In this document: piece after piece, positions 34,836-44,598 of the stretch
Position numbering within the stretch: position 1 is the first letter of the stretch
Layout of the letters: the number at the start of each line of letters is the position of its first letter
From: Verrucomicrobiota bacterium
Lineage (GTDB): Bacteria; Verrucomicrobiota; Verrucomicrobiia; Limisphaerales; JAEYXS01
Assembly: GCA_023431185.1 (NCBI GenBank)
Contig: JAEYXS010000124.1
Span: 1 to 64,000, forward strand
Direction of reading: 5' to 3'
Length of the DNA: 64,000 nt
Program-made: the position numbers and the translations under genes
The notes under the pieces: model-generated
Told to the model about the DNA's origin: nothing
The model's database searches: none
What the model saw: only the letters and a program-made list of their open reading frames with translations

Positions 34836-36407
34836 ATGCTTTTGTTGGGCAACATAACGGAGTATGTCTCGGGACTCGTGCTCTTTGGCGCGGGAGCCGT
34901 TGCTTTCTATCTCTACCAGCGCAAACGCGAAAAAGAGCAGCAACAATCACTCAAGGAGCAGCAGGACCTCGCTCTGACCAACGCCAAGCGCGAAGCTGAG
35001 AACCTCATCCGCGAGGCCAAGCTCGCCGCCAACGAGGAAGCGCTCAAGATCCGCGAGCAGACGGAAAAATCTTTCACCCAACGCCGGCAGGAGCTTTCCG
35101 AACTGGAGAACCGCCAGGCCGAACGCGAACGCCTGTTGAACAGCCAGCTCGAAAAGATCGTCGCGGAGGAAAAGAATCTCAAACAGACGGACCAGCAGTT
35201 GCAAAAGCAACTGGAAGACCTCGAAACCCAGCGCGTAGAACTGCGCCGCCTCATCCAGCTTGAGAAGGAGAAACTGCAAAGCATCGCGGGCATCACGGAA
35301 CTCGAAGCACGCACGCAGTTGTTGAAACAGGTCGAGCAGGACGCGCTCAAAGACGCCAACAACCTCACCCGCCACATCCTTGAGAATGCCAAGTCACAGG
35401 CGGAGGAAAAAGCCCGTTACGTCCTGAGTGTGGCCATCCAGCGCTACGCCGGGGATCATACTTTCGAGACGACCACTGCGACCATCGCGTTGCCGGGTGA
35501 TGAGATCAAAGGCCGCATCATCGGCCGTGAAGGCCGTAACATCCGCGCCTTTGAAGCCGCCACTGGCGTCACCGTGTTGATCGATGACACGCCCAATGCC
35601 GTCGTGCTCTCCGGCTTTGATCCGGTGCGCCGCGAGATCGCTCGCGAAGCGATGCAGCGCTTGATCCTCGATGGCCGCATCCATCCTACGCGCATTGAGG
35701 AAGTCGTGCAGAAGGTGACGGAGGAGATGGATGAGACCATCGTGAAGAACGGCGAAGAGGCCGTGTTCAAGGTGGGTTTGCCGCAGTTGCATCCGGAGAT
35801 CGTGAAACTGCTCGGTCGATTGCGCTTCCGTCACAGCTTTTCGCAGAACGTGCTGGATCACTCCATCGAGGTCGCCCACCTCATGAGCCTCATGGCCTCT
35901 GAGATGGGCATCGACGTCCATGATGCCAAGCGCGCCGGCCTCCTCCATGACATCGGCAAGGCGATTGACCACGAAGTGGAAGGTTCCCATGCCATCATCG
36001 GTGCGGACTTCATCAAGCGCCACGGCGAAGCGGAGAACATCGTCAATGGTGTGGCTTCTCATCACAACGAGGTGCCGCATACGAATCCTTTGGGTGTCCT
36101 CGTGAGTGCGGCGGATGCCATCAGTGCCTCCCGTCCCGGAGCCCGCTCCGAGACGATGACCACTTACATCAAGCGCCTGGAAGACCTGGAACGCATCGGT
36201 GCTTCCTTCCCCGGCGTGGACAAGTGCTATGCGGTGCAGGCAGGTCGCGAACTGCGCGTGCTGGTGCAGCCCGAGAAGTTGTCCGACGAGGAATCCTACG
36301 CCCTCGCCAAATCCATCACGCGCAAGATTGAGGAAGAACTGCAGTATCCCGGTCAGATCCGCGTGACGGTGGTGCGTGAGACGCGCGTAGTCGAGTTCGC
36401 CAAGTGA
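34836..36407 (+). CDS. rny: Ribonuclease Y
   Basis: The 523-residue endoribonuclease initiates mRNA decay at the membrane. Residues about 5-27 are a membrane anchor (SGLVLFGAGAVAFYLYQR). A long Glu/Lys/Gln-rich coiled coil runs to about 200. The KH domain holds IKGRIIGREGRNIRAFEAA. The HD domain holds LLHDIGKAIDHEVEGSHA with its metal His-Asp pair. The end VRVTVVRETRVVEFAK is typical. It follows the cyclo-ligase by 16 bases and is probably in the same transcript. Confidence 0.96.
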   Translation: MLLLGNITEYVSGLVLFGAGAVAFYLYQRKREKEQQQSLKEQQDLALTNAKREAENLIREAKLAANEEALKIREQTEKSFTQRRQELSELENRQAERERLLNSQLEKIVAEEKNLKQTDQQLQKQLEDLETQRVELRRLIQLEKEKLQSIAGITELEARTQLLKQVEQDALKDANNLTRHILENAKSQAEEKARYVLSVAIQRYAGDHTFETTTATIALPGDEIKGRIIGREGRNIRAFEAATGVTVLIDDTPNAVVLSGFDPVRREIAREAMQRLILDGRIHPTRIEEVVQKVTEEMDETIVKNGEEAVFKVGLPQLHPEIVKLLGRLRFRHSFSQNVLDHSIEVAHLMSLMASEMGIDVHDAKRAGLLHDIGKAIDHEVEGSHAIIGADFIKRHGEAENIVNGVASHHNEVPHTNPLGVLVSAADAISASRPGARSETMTTYIKRLEDLERIGASFPGVDKCYAVQAGRELRVLVQPEKLSDEESYALAKSITRKIEEELQYPGQIRVTVVRETRVVEFAK

Positions 36408-36503
36408 CAGCGGCTGGAAAAGCATTCCGCAGACTTGAATCTCTCCAACCGTACCTGTAACCATTCCCCTATCCTTTAACCAAACCAACGACCTCCTGAC
36501 TTC

Positions 36504-37937
36504 ATGGCAACCATCAAATTCGGCACCTCCGGCTGGCGCGGTCTGATCGCACGCGATTTCACCTTTGATCAAGTCCGCCTAGCCACCCAGGCCATCGCGG
36601 AATACTGGAAGGGCGAACTGGCGAACCCAAAGTCTGCCATCTACGGCCGCAAGCCCGTCGTAATCCTCGGTCATGACACCCGTTTCCTCGGCCATGAATT
36701 CACCCTTGCCGCCGCTGAAGTCCTCGCCGCGAACGGCCTCTCGCCCGTCATGTGCGATCGCGATGCCCCAACGCCCGTCATCGCCCACACCATCCGTAAT
36801 CTGAAGGCCATAGGCGGCATCAACATGACCGCCAGCCATAACCCGGCGGAATATCAGGGCCTGAAATTCTCCCCGAGCAATGGTGCTGCCGCTCCGCCGG
36901 AAGTCACCAAGCAGGTCGAGGCCATCATCGCGAAGTTGCAGGCCGAAAACTGGACCTTTAAGGCCGCTGTGGTCGGCACCTTTAAGTGCAAGACCATCAA
37001 TCCCCTGCCCGCCTACTTCAAACAGATCAAGAAGCTCATCGACTTCAAGGCCATCGAGAAGGCCAAGATGAAGATCGCCGTGGAGCTCATGTATGGCACG
37101 GGACGCGGTTACCTCGATACCTTACTCGAAGAAGCTGGTGTCAAAGTAACCCGCTTCCATAACGAACTGAACCCGCTCTTCGGTGGTCATCACCCGGAAC
37201 CGAACGCCGAAGGCATGCATGCCGTCAGTGATTTCATCCGCAGCGGCAAAGCCAGCATCGGCCTCGGCCTGGATGGCGATGCTGATCGTTTCGGCATCGT
37301 GGATAAGGACGGCACTTGGATCACCCCGAACCAAGTCCTCGCCCTCGCACTCTATCACCTGAAAAAGAATCGTGGCTGGACTGGTGCCGTCGTGCGTACT
37401 GTTCCCACGAGCCATCAAGTGGACGGCATCGCTGAAGTCCTCGGCGTGAAAGTCCACGAGACACCCGTGGGTTTCAAATACATCGGCGCCCTTATGGAGA
37501 GCGAGCCGATCATCGTCGGTGGCGAAGAATCCGGCGGCCTCAGCGTAAAGGGTCACGTGCCTGAAAAGGACGGCATCCTCGCCTGCTTGCTCATGGCCGA
37601 ACTCGTCGCTTACGAGAAGAAGTCGCTCGGCCAGATCATGAAATCACTGGAGAAGCAGACCGGTGAATTCCATACCGATCGCATCAACGTCGCCATCCCG
37701 CCGGACAAGAAGGAAGCACTACTGAAGATGCTCGCCGGTGGCTTGGACAAGGTCGGCAACCTGCCCGTCGAAAAATTCATCACCACGGACGGTTACAAGT
37801 TCCTGCTGCCAAACCGCGAATGGGTCGCCTTCCGCGCCAGCGGCACCGAGCCGCTCATCCGCTGCTACATCGAAGCCAAGTCCGCCGCTCAATTGGAGAA
37901 ACTCCGCAAAGCCTGCAAGAAGCTGCTACAGGGCTAG
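36504..37937 (+). CDS. Phosphoglucomutase/phosphomannomutase family protein
   Basis: The 477-residue alpha-D-phosphohexomutase interconverts hexose 1- and 6-phosphates. FGTSGWRGLIARDFT opens domain 1. The phospho-Ser loop is TASHNPAEYQGLKFSPS. The metal loop is LDGDADRFGIVD. The sugar loop is GGEESGGLSVKGH, and the phosphate loop is FRASGTEPLIRCYIEA. The family alone does not settle glucose versus mannose. It has its own 96-base leader and ends in a strong terminator. Confidence 0.93.
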   Translation: MATIKFGTSGWRGLIARDFTFDQVRLATQAIAEYWKGELANPKSAIYGRKPVVILGHDTRFLGHEFTLAAAEVLAANGLSPVMCDRDAPTPVIAHTIRNLKAIGGINMTASHNPAEYQGLKFSPSNGAAAPPEVTKQVEAIIAKLQAENWTFKAAVVGTFKCKTINPLPAYFKQIKKLIDFKAIEKAKMKIAVELMYGTGRGYLDTLLEEAGVKVTRFHNELNPLFGGHHPEPNAEGMHAVSDFIRSGKASIGLGLDGDADRFGIVDKDGTWITPNQVLALALYHLKKNRGWTGAVVRTVPTSHQVDGIAEVLGVKVHETPVGFKYIGALMESEPIIVGGEESGGLSVKGHVPEKDGILACLLMAELVAYEKKSLGQIMKSLEKQTGEFHTDRINVAIPPDKKEALLKMLAGGLDKVGNLPVEKFITTDGYKFLLPNREWVAFRASGTEPLIRCYIEAKSAAQLEKLRKACKKLLQG

Positions 37938-37986
37938 GAGTGTTAGCCACGGATTGAACACGGAAACACACGGATATTGAAAATAG

Positions 37987-38018
37987 AAAGGCCCGGCATA
38001 ATACCGGGCCTTTGTTTT
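37987..38018. terminator. Bidirectional terminator after the phosphohexomutase gene
   Basis: AAAGGCCCGG (37987-37996) pairs with CCGGGCCTTT (38004-38013), followed by GTTTTA. The sequence before it (CACGGATTGAACACGG) and after it (ATCTGTGTCTATCTGTGG) has the wording of this genome's dispersed repeats. Confidence 0.85.
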
Positions 38019-38043
38019 ATCTGTGTCTATCTGTGGTTAAAAA

Positions 38044-39300
38044 TCACCTCCCACAGAAGCGCATGAATTCGCCACCGAACAGCGCTTTGACATCCCGCTC
38101 GATCTCTTCTGGGGTCGGTTCCCAGCCAGTTTCGATCAAGTCCGCGTACTTGTCCGTCAGCACCTTGGCGATGACCTTCCGTGAGTGTTCCCACTTGTAG
38201 ATGATCTGATCCAGCACACGTGCATCCGAGTGTTGCGGCGTGATGCTCATACCCACGAGCTCCAATCGCATGCGGGTCATTTCTTCGATGATGAACGGCA
38301 CATTCGTGAACCACCAGCAGCCGAAGACGTGCAAGTTGCGGAACTTCCGCGCCATCACGCACACCTCGTGCTGATTCTCGCGTGAAAGCACGGTGGCCAG
38401 GAACTTGTTGTCCGGATGTGTCGCGAACAACTTCTCGTAGGAAGCCATGTTCGCCTTCGCCATGCCATCGCCCGCCAAGTGCAACTGCGGATTAACCGCA
38501 CGCTTCACACCCGGCATCACCGCGAACGGCAAACCGAACTCGCGGCAATGCGGCAGGACCGCCTTCTCGATCAAGGTCGCGCACGGACCTTCGTCGGGAT
38601 ACTTGAAATCTGGCGGCAACGATACCATCACGTACTGCGCATCGATGCGCTTGCTCCAGTCCGCCAGGAAGCGGCGCACACCGGCGATCGTCGCTTCGTT
38701 CAAGTTGGCGCTCTCCACATAGCCCCACTCCATCAGATTCTGATGCGAATCATGCCAGGAGAGCAGCAGCGGATCGATGCGCAAGGCCGCCGTGAAACGC
38801 GGGTCGCGTTCAAAGCCTTTCTCCCACACTGGCCGTTCCGTAACGTCGAACGGGGAGTTCGTCATGCAGATGCGGTTCACTTTCGCGAGCGCCATCGTCT
38901 TGGTGATGTACTCGGCGGGCTTCTGCGCCGCGAACCACTTGCGCACGCTGCCCAGATCGCGCTGTTTCACATCCAGCCCCAGCCTGTTCAAAGTCGTCAG
39001 CACGCCACGGCAGGATTCCGAGATGGGCGTATGCTGGATGAACAACGCGTTCCAGATGTGCTCGGCTTGCTGGGCCTTGGAGAGCTTCCAGAACTTCTCG
39101 TACGGCATGTCGAAATAACGGAACGCCTCGGCCACCAAGTAGTGGTAAACGAGCAGTTCATCGATGCCCCAGAGCAGCAGGTCGCCAAACGCGGCATCAT
39201 ACAGGTGCGTATGGATGTCATACACCGGCGTGTTTTGGACTAACTGCTCCACCTTGACCGCCAACGCGGCACGATTCTGCGATGTCAAATGCACACTCAT
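38044..39300 (-). CDS. Glucuronate (uronate) isomerase-like protein
   Basis: The 418-residue protein resembles the amidohydrolase-fold uronate isomerases (UxaC), which convert glucuronate to fructuronate. TPVYDIHTHLYDAAFGDLLL carries the metal-type H-x-H; WGIDELLVYHYLVAEA is the next conserved block. MTNSPFDVTERPVWEKGF, ALRIDPLL and HVFGCWWFTNVPFIIEEM follow. It is shorter than E. coli UxaC (about 470 residues). ATG 39300 is preferred over 39303. No other uronate-catabolism gene is adjacent, so it could also act on another uronate. Confidence 0.85.
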   Translation of the reverse strand: MSVHLTSQNRAALAVKVEQLVQNTPVYDIHTHLYDAAFGDLLLWGIDELLVYHYLVAEAFRYFDMPYEKFWKLSKAQQAEHIWNALFIQHTPISESCRGVLTTLNRLGLDVKQRDLGSVRKWFAAQKPAEYITKTMALAKVNRICMTNSPFDVTERPVWEKGFERDPRFTAALRIDPLLLSWHDSHQNLMEWGYVESANLNEATIAGVRRFLADWSKRIDAQYVMVSLPPDFKYPDEGPCATLIEKAVLPHCREFGLPFAVMPGVKRAVNPQLHLAGDGMAKANMASYEKLFATHPDNKFLATVLSRENQHEVCVMARKFRNLHVFGCWWFTNVPFIIEEMTRMRLELVGMSITPQHSDARVLDQIIYKWEHSRKVIAKVLTDKYADLIETGWEPTPEEIERDVKALFGGEFMRFCGR

Positions 39301-39400
39301 CAATTTGACCTGATGCTACCGGAGCAGAGAGTCCGGTGCGATAAGAATTTTAGCCCTGTTAGAACGGCTTGAACTGGTCGTTAGCAAGCCTAACGCCCGC

Positions 39401-39865
39401 TCAGGCGTCCTGCGAAGGTGTCTCCTCGGAAGGCTCAGATGCTTGCTTGGCCTTGGGCAGATAGGGCTGACGGAAAACCACATCGAAGTCGTAAACGTTC
39501 TTAAAATCCTCCGGGCTGTCATTCTCCGTTTTGCCCAGCAATCCCTCGCCCACCATGTTGAAGACGATATTTCCGAAATCCTCGGTCCCTTTGATACCCC
39601 AGCTCTCGAAGATGGTCACGGTCATAGGACCATAACGCTGGATGGCAAAATCGCGGATGCCATTCAACAACTGCTGCCCGGAAACGTGATGGCCCTCATT
39701 GCTGCTGCTGGAATCACCCGCACGTTGCCGCAACTTTTCCGTGCGACCCAAGGATTTCTGGGTGAAGTCCAAGGCCTCTCGCAGAAAGTCATACGCGTCG
39801 ATATCGTAGCGAGTATCTTTCGCCAATATCTGCTCTACGCCTTCTTCAAAACTGCGCTGTTGCAT
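39401..39865 (-). CDS. Minf_1886 family protein
   Basis: The 154-residue protein begins MQQRSFEEGVEQILAKDTRYD, then YDFLREALDFTQK and GQQLLNGIRDFAIQRYGPMT, VTIFESWGIKGTEDFGNIVFN, and an acidic Pro/Ser-rich tail. This matches the Minf_1886 family, found widely in Verrucomicrobia and related phyla, whose function is unknown. It follows leuS and a tiny membrane-protein gene on the same strand. No enzyme residues are evident. Confidence 0.88.
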   Translation of the reverse strand: MQQRSFEEGVEQILAKDTRYDIDAYDFLREALDFTQKSLGRTEKLRQRAGDSSSSNEGHHVSGQQLLNGIRDFAIQRYGPMTVTIFESWGIKGTEDFGNIVFNMVGEGLLGKTENDSPEDFKNVYDFDVVFRQPYLPKAKQASEPSEETPSQDA

Positions 39866-39868
39866 AGT

Positions 39869-39997
39869 TTATTGGGCCATTTGCGCTGCCGCTTCGGCCT
39901 TCTTCTCCGCCAGCCGCCACGTCTTCGTGATCCACCCCAACACCAGCAATCCAATCGTGATTCCCACGATCCATTTCTGTTGTTTGGTCAGGAACAC
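39869..39997 (-). CDS. 42-residue membrane protein between leuS and Minf_1886
   Basis: This short frame starts with GTG (MFLTKQQKWIVGITIGLLVL) and has one clear transmembrane helix, WIVGITIGLLVLGWI, followed by a charged tail (TKTWRLAEKKAEAAAQMAQ). The stop lies three bases before the Minf_1886 ATG. It shares the frame of leuS and starts just after the leuS stop. No Shine-Dalgarno is visible for it or for the next gene, so it may be translated by coupling. Charge layout suggests an N-in or N-out single-pass protein. Function unknown. Confidence 0.5.
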   Translation of the reverse strand: MFLTKQQKWIVGITIGLLVLGWITKTWRLAEKKAEAAAQMAQ

Positions 39998-40012
39998 AAA
40001 CTGGATATCGGC

Positions 40013-42970
40013 TTAAACAGCCACAATATTGACCAATTTCTTCGGCACGACGACAACTTTTTTGATGGCCTTGCCGTCGATGAACGGTTTCACCTTCTCG
40101 GATGCCTTTGCGGCGGCCTCAATGGTGGCATTGTCCGCAGCCGTCGGCACCTTGATGACATCGCGCAATTTGCCGTTCACCTGCACCGGAATCTCGATCT
40201 CGTCCTCGACCAGCAAGGCCGGATCAAACTTCGGCCACACGGCATACGTGAGCGACGGTGCCACGTGACCGAACGTCGAATGCAAGCGGCTCCATAATTC
40301 CTCTGCCAAGTGCGGCGCGAACGGCGCGAGCAATTGGAGGAACGTCTTCATCACGGAGAACGGCTTCGTCTGCCACGTGCTCGCTTCATTGCTGAAAACC
40401 ATCATCGCCGAGATGGCCGTGTTGAAGCGCATGCCTTCGAGGTCTTCCGTCACCTTCTTGATGCACGTGTGCAAGACCTTGAGCTGCTCTTTCGTCGGCT
40501 CCACTTCGAGAATGCCGCCATCGAGGATGATCAAGTCCAGCAATTCACCGCGCGTCTCAAGTGTCGCCACGGCTTCAGCCTGTTCATAAGCGGTCTCTGC
40601 GCCTTCATCCACAAACATGCGCCAGACACGACCGAGGAAACGGTAGACGCCTTCCACGCCTTTGGTGTTCCACGGCTTGCTGTCTTGCAGCGGGCCCATG
40701 AACATCTCGTAGAGACGCAACGAATCCGCCCCGAACTCACTGAGGATGGTGTCCGGGTTCACCACGTTACCGCGGCTCTTGCTCATCTTGAAGCTGCGGG
40801 CGTCCACCTGGATGGCGTGGTCCGTCTTCAATACGAAGCTGGCACCTACCTTCTCCACTTCAGATTCGGCGATCTTCTTGCCGTAGAGCTTCTCACCCGT
40901 CTTCTTGTGAATGCCAGCCATCTTGAGCCCCTGCTCCGTTGCTTCCTCTGCCACATCGCGCAATTCCGCCGTGCTGCACAAGGTGCCATCCGGATAAGCA
41001 AATACACTGCATTCCATCTCACCCAGGATCAGACCTTGGTTGACGAGTTTGTAGAACGGCTCCGCCGTCGTCACATAACCGAGATCGAACAAGACCTTGT
41101 GCCAGAAACGCGCGTAGAGCAGGTGCAAGACGGCGTGCTCCGTGCCGCCAACGTAAAGATCCACACCTGGTTTAACCTCGCCTTGAGTCTGACCCGTGCC
41201 CATCCAATAGGACTCCGCATCCGGCCCTACGAATGCGTTGCTGTTCAACGCATCCGCATAGCGCAGGTAATACCAGCAAGAGCCACCCCACTGCGGCATG
41301 GTGTTCGTTTCCCGGATAGAACCATCCGGCAAGTTCATCCACTCTGTCGCACGAGCAAGAGGTGGCTGACCTTCAGACGTCGGCTTGTATTCTTCCAATT
41401 GCGGCGGACGCAATGGCAGCACGCTTTCCGGCAAAGCTTCGTGATAGAGATTCCCGCTCGCATCCTTCTTCCAGATGATCGGGAACGGCTCACCCCAATA
41501 CCGCTGACGGCTGAACAACCAGTCCCGCAACTTGTAGTTGATGGTCTTCTTGCCGAGGCCTTTGCTATCGAGCCATTCAGAAATCTTGCGCTTCGCTTCC
41601 TTGGTCGGCAGCCCGTTCAGGGAAATGTCCGCACTCGCAGAATTGACCGCCGTTCCGTCGTCACAGAAGCCTTGCCAATCCGTCTTGGCATCCGGCGGCT
41701 GCACCACTTGCACAATGGGCAAGTTGAATTTCTTCGCGAACTCATGATCGCGCTCATCATGCGCAGGCACCGCCATAATCGCACCCGTGCCATACGTCGA
41801 GAGCACGTAATCCGCGATCCAGATCGGAATCTTCTCTCCGTTCACTGGATTGATGGCGTTAGCCCCCGTCCACACACCGGTCTTGTCCTTCGCCAATTCT
41901 GTGCGTTCCAAATCACTCTTGGTGGCAGCAAACTGTTGATACTGCTTCACCGCCTCTGCTTGAGCCGAAGTCGTGATCTCCTTCACGAGCTTATGTTCTG
42001 GTGACAACACCATGTAGGTGGCACCGAACAAGGTGTCAGGACGCGTGGTGAACACACGGATCTTCGCGTCATGGCCGTCCACTTGGAAATCCACCTCCGC
42101 ACCCTCGCTGCGACCAATCCAGTTCCGCTGCATCTCCTTCAGCGAATCCGTCCAGTCGATGGTGTCCAAATCATTCAGCAATTTCTCTGCATACGCCGTG
42201 ATGCGGAGCATCCATTGGCGCATCGGCTTGCGGATGACAGGATGACTGCCTTCCACAGATTTACCATCCACCACCTCTTCGTTAGACAAAACAATCCTCA
42301 ACCCCGGACACCAGTTCACCGGCGCTTCGCTCACATAGGCGAGGCGTTTGCCATCACGATAAGCACGCTTCTGTTCTTCCGTGGCGCAATCCGCCGGATA
42401 CTTCAGCGTGCTGATGTCTTCCGCCTTGTTCGTCGCCGGGTTGAACCAAGAATTGTAGAGCTGGAGGAAAATCCATTGCGTCCATCGGAAGTAATCTGGA
42501 TCGGTCGTGTCCACTTCGCGCGTCCAGTCGTAGCTGAAGCCGAGCGATTTGATCTGGCGTTTGAAATTCGCGATGTTTTCTTCCGTGGTCTTACGCGGAT
42601 GTTGTCCGGTCTTGATGGCATATTGCTCCGCAGGCAGACCGAAGGCGTCCCACCCCATCGGATGCAATACGTTCAAGCCTTGCGAGCGGCGATAACGCGC
42701 CAAGATGTCCGTGGCGGTGTAACCTTCCGGATGGCCTACGTGCAGACCTGCCCCGGAGGGATACGGAAACATGTCGAGGATGTAGAACTTCGGCGGCAAG
42801 GCCTGACGGTCGGCCACCTTGCCTGCCAGACCATGACGCAGCCCGAAAGGATGCTTGGCCGGCACCGCTTCACCAGGGTTCCACGCGCGGAACGTCTGCT
42901 CGGCGTCCCACTGCTTTTGCCACTTCGGTTCGATCAGATCGAACGGATACTGTTTGCGACCACTCGACAT
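40013..42970 (-). CDS. leuS: Leucyl-tRNA synthetase
   Basis: The 985-residue class I synthetase charges tRNA-Leu. I place the start at MSSGRKQYPFDLIEPKWQK (42970); the frame extends to 43009. The HIGH motif is HVGHPEGYTATD, the editing domain lies around FTTRPDTLFGATYMVLS and TYGTGAIMAVPAHDERD, and the KMSKS motif is FKMSKSRGNVV (about 728). The C-terminal region ends AIKKVVVVPKKLVNIVAV. It is longer than the typical 860 residues. It is followed closely by a tiny membrane gene and Minf_1886. Confidence 0.97.
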   Translation of the reverse strand: MSSGRKQYPFDLIEPKWQKQWDAEQTFRAWNPGEAVPAKHPFGLRHGLAGKVADRQALPPKFYILDMFPYPSGAGLHVGHPEGYTATDILARYRRSQGLNVLHPMGWDAFGLPAEQYAIKTGQHPRKTTEENIANFKRQIKSLGFSYDWTREVDTTDPDYFRWTQWIFLQLYNSWFNPATNKAEDISTLKYPADCATEEQKRAYRDGKRLAYVSEAPVNWCPGLRIVLSNEEVVDGKSVEGSHPVIRKPMRQWMLRITAYAEKLLNDLDTIDWTDSLKEMQRNWIGRSEGAEVDFQVDGHDAKIRVFTTRPDTLFGATYMVLSPEHKLVKEITTSAQAEAVKQYQQFAATKSDLERTELAKDKTGVWTGANAINPVNGEKIPIWIADYVLSTYGTGAIMAVPAHDERDHEFAKKFNLPIVQVVQPPDAKTDWQGFCDDGTAVNSASADISLNGLPTKEAKRKISEWLDSKGLGKKTINYKLRDWLFSRQRYWGEPFPIIWKKDASGNLYHEALPESVLPLRPPQLEEYKPTSEGQPPLARATEWMNLPDGSIRETNTMPQWGGSCWYYLRYADALNSNAFVGPDAESYWMGTGQTQGEVKPGVDLYVGGTEHAVLHLLYARFWHKVLFDLGYVTTAEPFYKLVNQGLILGEMECSVFAYPDGTLCSTAELRDVAEEATEQGLKMAGIHKKTGEKLYGKKIAESEVEKVGASFVLKTDHAIQVDARSFKMSKSRGNVVNPDTILSEFGADSLRLYEMFMGPLQDSKPWNTKGVEGVYRFLGRVWRMFVDEGAETAYEQAEAVATLETRGELLDLIILDGGILEVEPTKEQLKVLHTCIKKVTEDLEGMRFNTAISAMMVFSNEASTWQTKPFSVMKTFLQLLAPFAPHLAEELWSRLHSTFGHVAPSLTYAVWPKFDPALLVEDEIEIPVQVNGKLRDVIKVPTAADNATIEAAAKASEKVKPFIDGKAIKKVVVVPKKLVNIVAV

Positions 42971-43105
42971 AAGGCCGCAGATATTGCGGAAACCCCTTTC
43001 CGGGGGCAATGGTGGAATTTGAAGAAAGTGAAGGCGGTTAAATCGTTAAAAAGTTGAACCGATACAACGTTTCACGATTCGACGTTTTTAAACATTCAAC
43101 GAACC

Positions 43106-43142
43106 ACAAAAGAAAACGGCGCGGAAGTGATTCCGCGCCGTT
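43106..43142 (-). terminator. Intrinsic terminator of glnII
   Basis: AACGGCGCGGAA (43115-43126) pairs with TTCCGCGCCGTT (43131-43142), with TTTTCTTTT following on the minus strand. Confidence 0.88.
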
Positions 43143-43164
43143 CTTGAAGCTTTACGGGGCTGAA

Positions 43165-44187
43165 TTACTTCAGCGGCACCGTGGCGATCGTCTGCAGGAT
43201 TCGGCCCGCGATCTTATACGGGTCACCCTGCGAGTTCGGACGACGGTCTTCCAAGTAGCCCTTGTAGCCGTTGTTCACGAAGCTGTGCGGCACACGGATG
43301 GACGCACCGCGATTCGCCACGCCGTAGTTAAACTTGTCGATGGACTGCGTCTCATGCAGGCCGGTCAGGCGCAGGTGGTTATCCGGGCCATACACAGCGA
43401 TGTGCTCGTTCTTGTACTTGTCGAACGCCGCCATGAGGGCTTCGAAGTATTCCTTGCCGCCCACTTCACGCATGTGCGTGGTGGAGAAGTTGGAGTGCAT
43501 GCCGGAACCGTTCCAGTCCACATCGGAACCCAGCGGTTTGCAGTGCCAGTTCACATCCACGCCGTACTTCTCGCACAGGCGCATAAGGAGGTAACGGGCG
43601 ACCCAGACTTGGTCAGCGGCGTTCTTGGAACCTTTGCCGAAGATCTGGAATTCCCACTGGCCCTTCGCCACTTCGGCGTTGATGCCTTCGTGGTTGATGC
43701 CGGCGTCAAGGCACAGGTCGAGGTGGGTGTCCACGATCTCGCGGGCGATATCACCTACGTTCTTGTAGCCCACACCGGTGTAGTATTCACCCTGCGGATA
43801 GGGGAAACCGGATTCCGGGAAGCCCAAGGGCTTGCCGTTCTTATAAAGGAAGTATTCCTGCTCGAAGCCGAACCAGGCACCCGGATCATCAGGGATGTTC
43901 GCGCGGCTGTTGGAAGGGTGCGGCATCTTACCGTCCGGCATCATGACTTCGCACATCACGAGCACACCGTTCTTCTTGGTCGTGTCAGGATAAACAGCGA
44001 CAGGCTTCAGCATGCAGTCAGAGCTACGGCCTTCGGCTTGGCGAGTGGAGCTACCGTCGAAACCCCACATCGGCAGTTCTTCCAACTTCGGGAAGCTGGC
44101 GAATTCCTTGATCTGGGTCTTACCACGGAGATTAGGGACGGGCTCGTAACCATCGAGCCACAGATATTCCAACTTGTATTTGGCCAT
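43165..44187 (-). CDS. glnII: Type II glutamine synthetase
   Basis: The 340-residue enzyme is the short, eukaryote-like type II glutamine synthetase, joining ammonia to glutamate with ATP. MAKYKLEYLWLDGYEPVPNL is the normal N-terminus (start 44187, with a TGGAGGTG site upstream). WGFDGSSTRQAEGRSSDCML is the beta-grasp region; GAWFGFEQEYFLY, WEFQIFG and NGSGMHSNFSTTHMRE hold metal and ATP residues; NRGASIRVPHSF binds glutamate. A sigma-54-type element lies about 75 bases upstream, so nitrogen control is likely. Confidence 0.96.
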   Translation of the reverse strand: MAKYKLEYLWLDGYEPVPNLRGKTQIKEFASFPKLEELPMWGFDGSSTRQAEGRSSDCMLKPVAVYPDTTKKNGVLVMCEVMMPDGKMPHPSNSRANIPDDPGAWFGFEQEYFLYKNGKPLGFPESGFPYPQGEYYTGVGYKNVGDIAREIVDTHLDLCLDAGINHEGINAEVAKGQWEFQIFGKGSKNAADQVWVARYLLMRLCEKYGVDVNWHCKPLGSDVDWNGSGMHSNFSTTHMREVGGKEYFEALMAAFDKYKNEHIAVYGPDNHLRLTGLHETQSIDKFNYGVANRGASIRVPHSFVNNGYKGYLEDRRPNSQGDPYKIAGRILQTIATVPLK

Positions 44188-44598
44188 GTTTATGGAGGTG
44201 TATGTGTTTAATCCGGTTCGACTGTGCAAAATGCTACAGTATTTCCAGTGCCTTAAGTCTGAGCAGTTCAAATGCCATCTGGCAAGCACCCTTCCATGAA
44301 TAACGCCCCGTTTTCACGCAACTCTTTGAGAATCAATCAGAAAGAAGCATTTTCAAAAAATCTATTCCCTTCATTGAATCATAGTTATCCATGAACGCAT
44401 TTAATCAATGTGGCTCTTTTTGTCCATTGACGCTTTTCACGGAATCATCCTAAAAATTAGCCCTTTATGCCCTATCCTTCGGCTGGCATTCTAGCAGAAC
44501 AAGTCATGGAAGCTCTCTCAGGGCAGGTATTTATGAACCAATAACGGTCTTGCTCTGTCAGATTAAGACTTAAGTACGTTTAGCCGTTTGCACTGGTC
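44188..44598. other. Gene-free stretch upstream of glnII and the kinase
   Basis: This 411-base divergent region is AT-rich. The glnII side carries the sigma-54 element and an ACTGT/ACAGT inverted repeat (about 44221-44240). The kinase side shows no clear promoter. Confidence 0.6.
44262..44277 (-). promoter_or_regulatory. Sigma-54-type -24/-12 element of glnII
   Basis: On the minus strand the site reads TGGCATTTGAACTGCT. GG and GC are ten bases apart as sigma-54 requires (consensus TGGCAC-N5-TTGCW). It implies transcription starting about 64 bases before the glnII ATG. The same motif precedes both glnK genes. Confidence 0.72.

Noticed and set aside
40310..42004. 564-codon plus-strand frame inside leuS
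   Set aside because: Arg/His-rich translation typical of antisense to a GC-rich gene; leuS motifs are clear on the minus strand.
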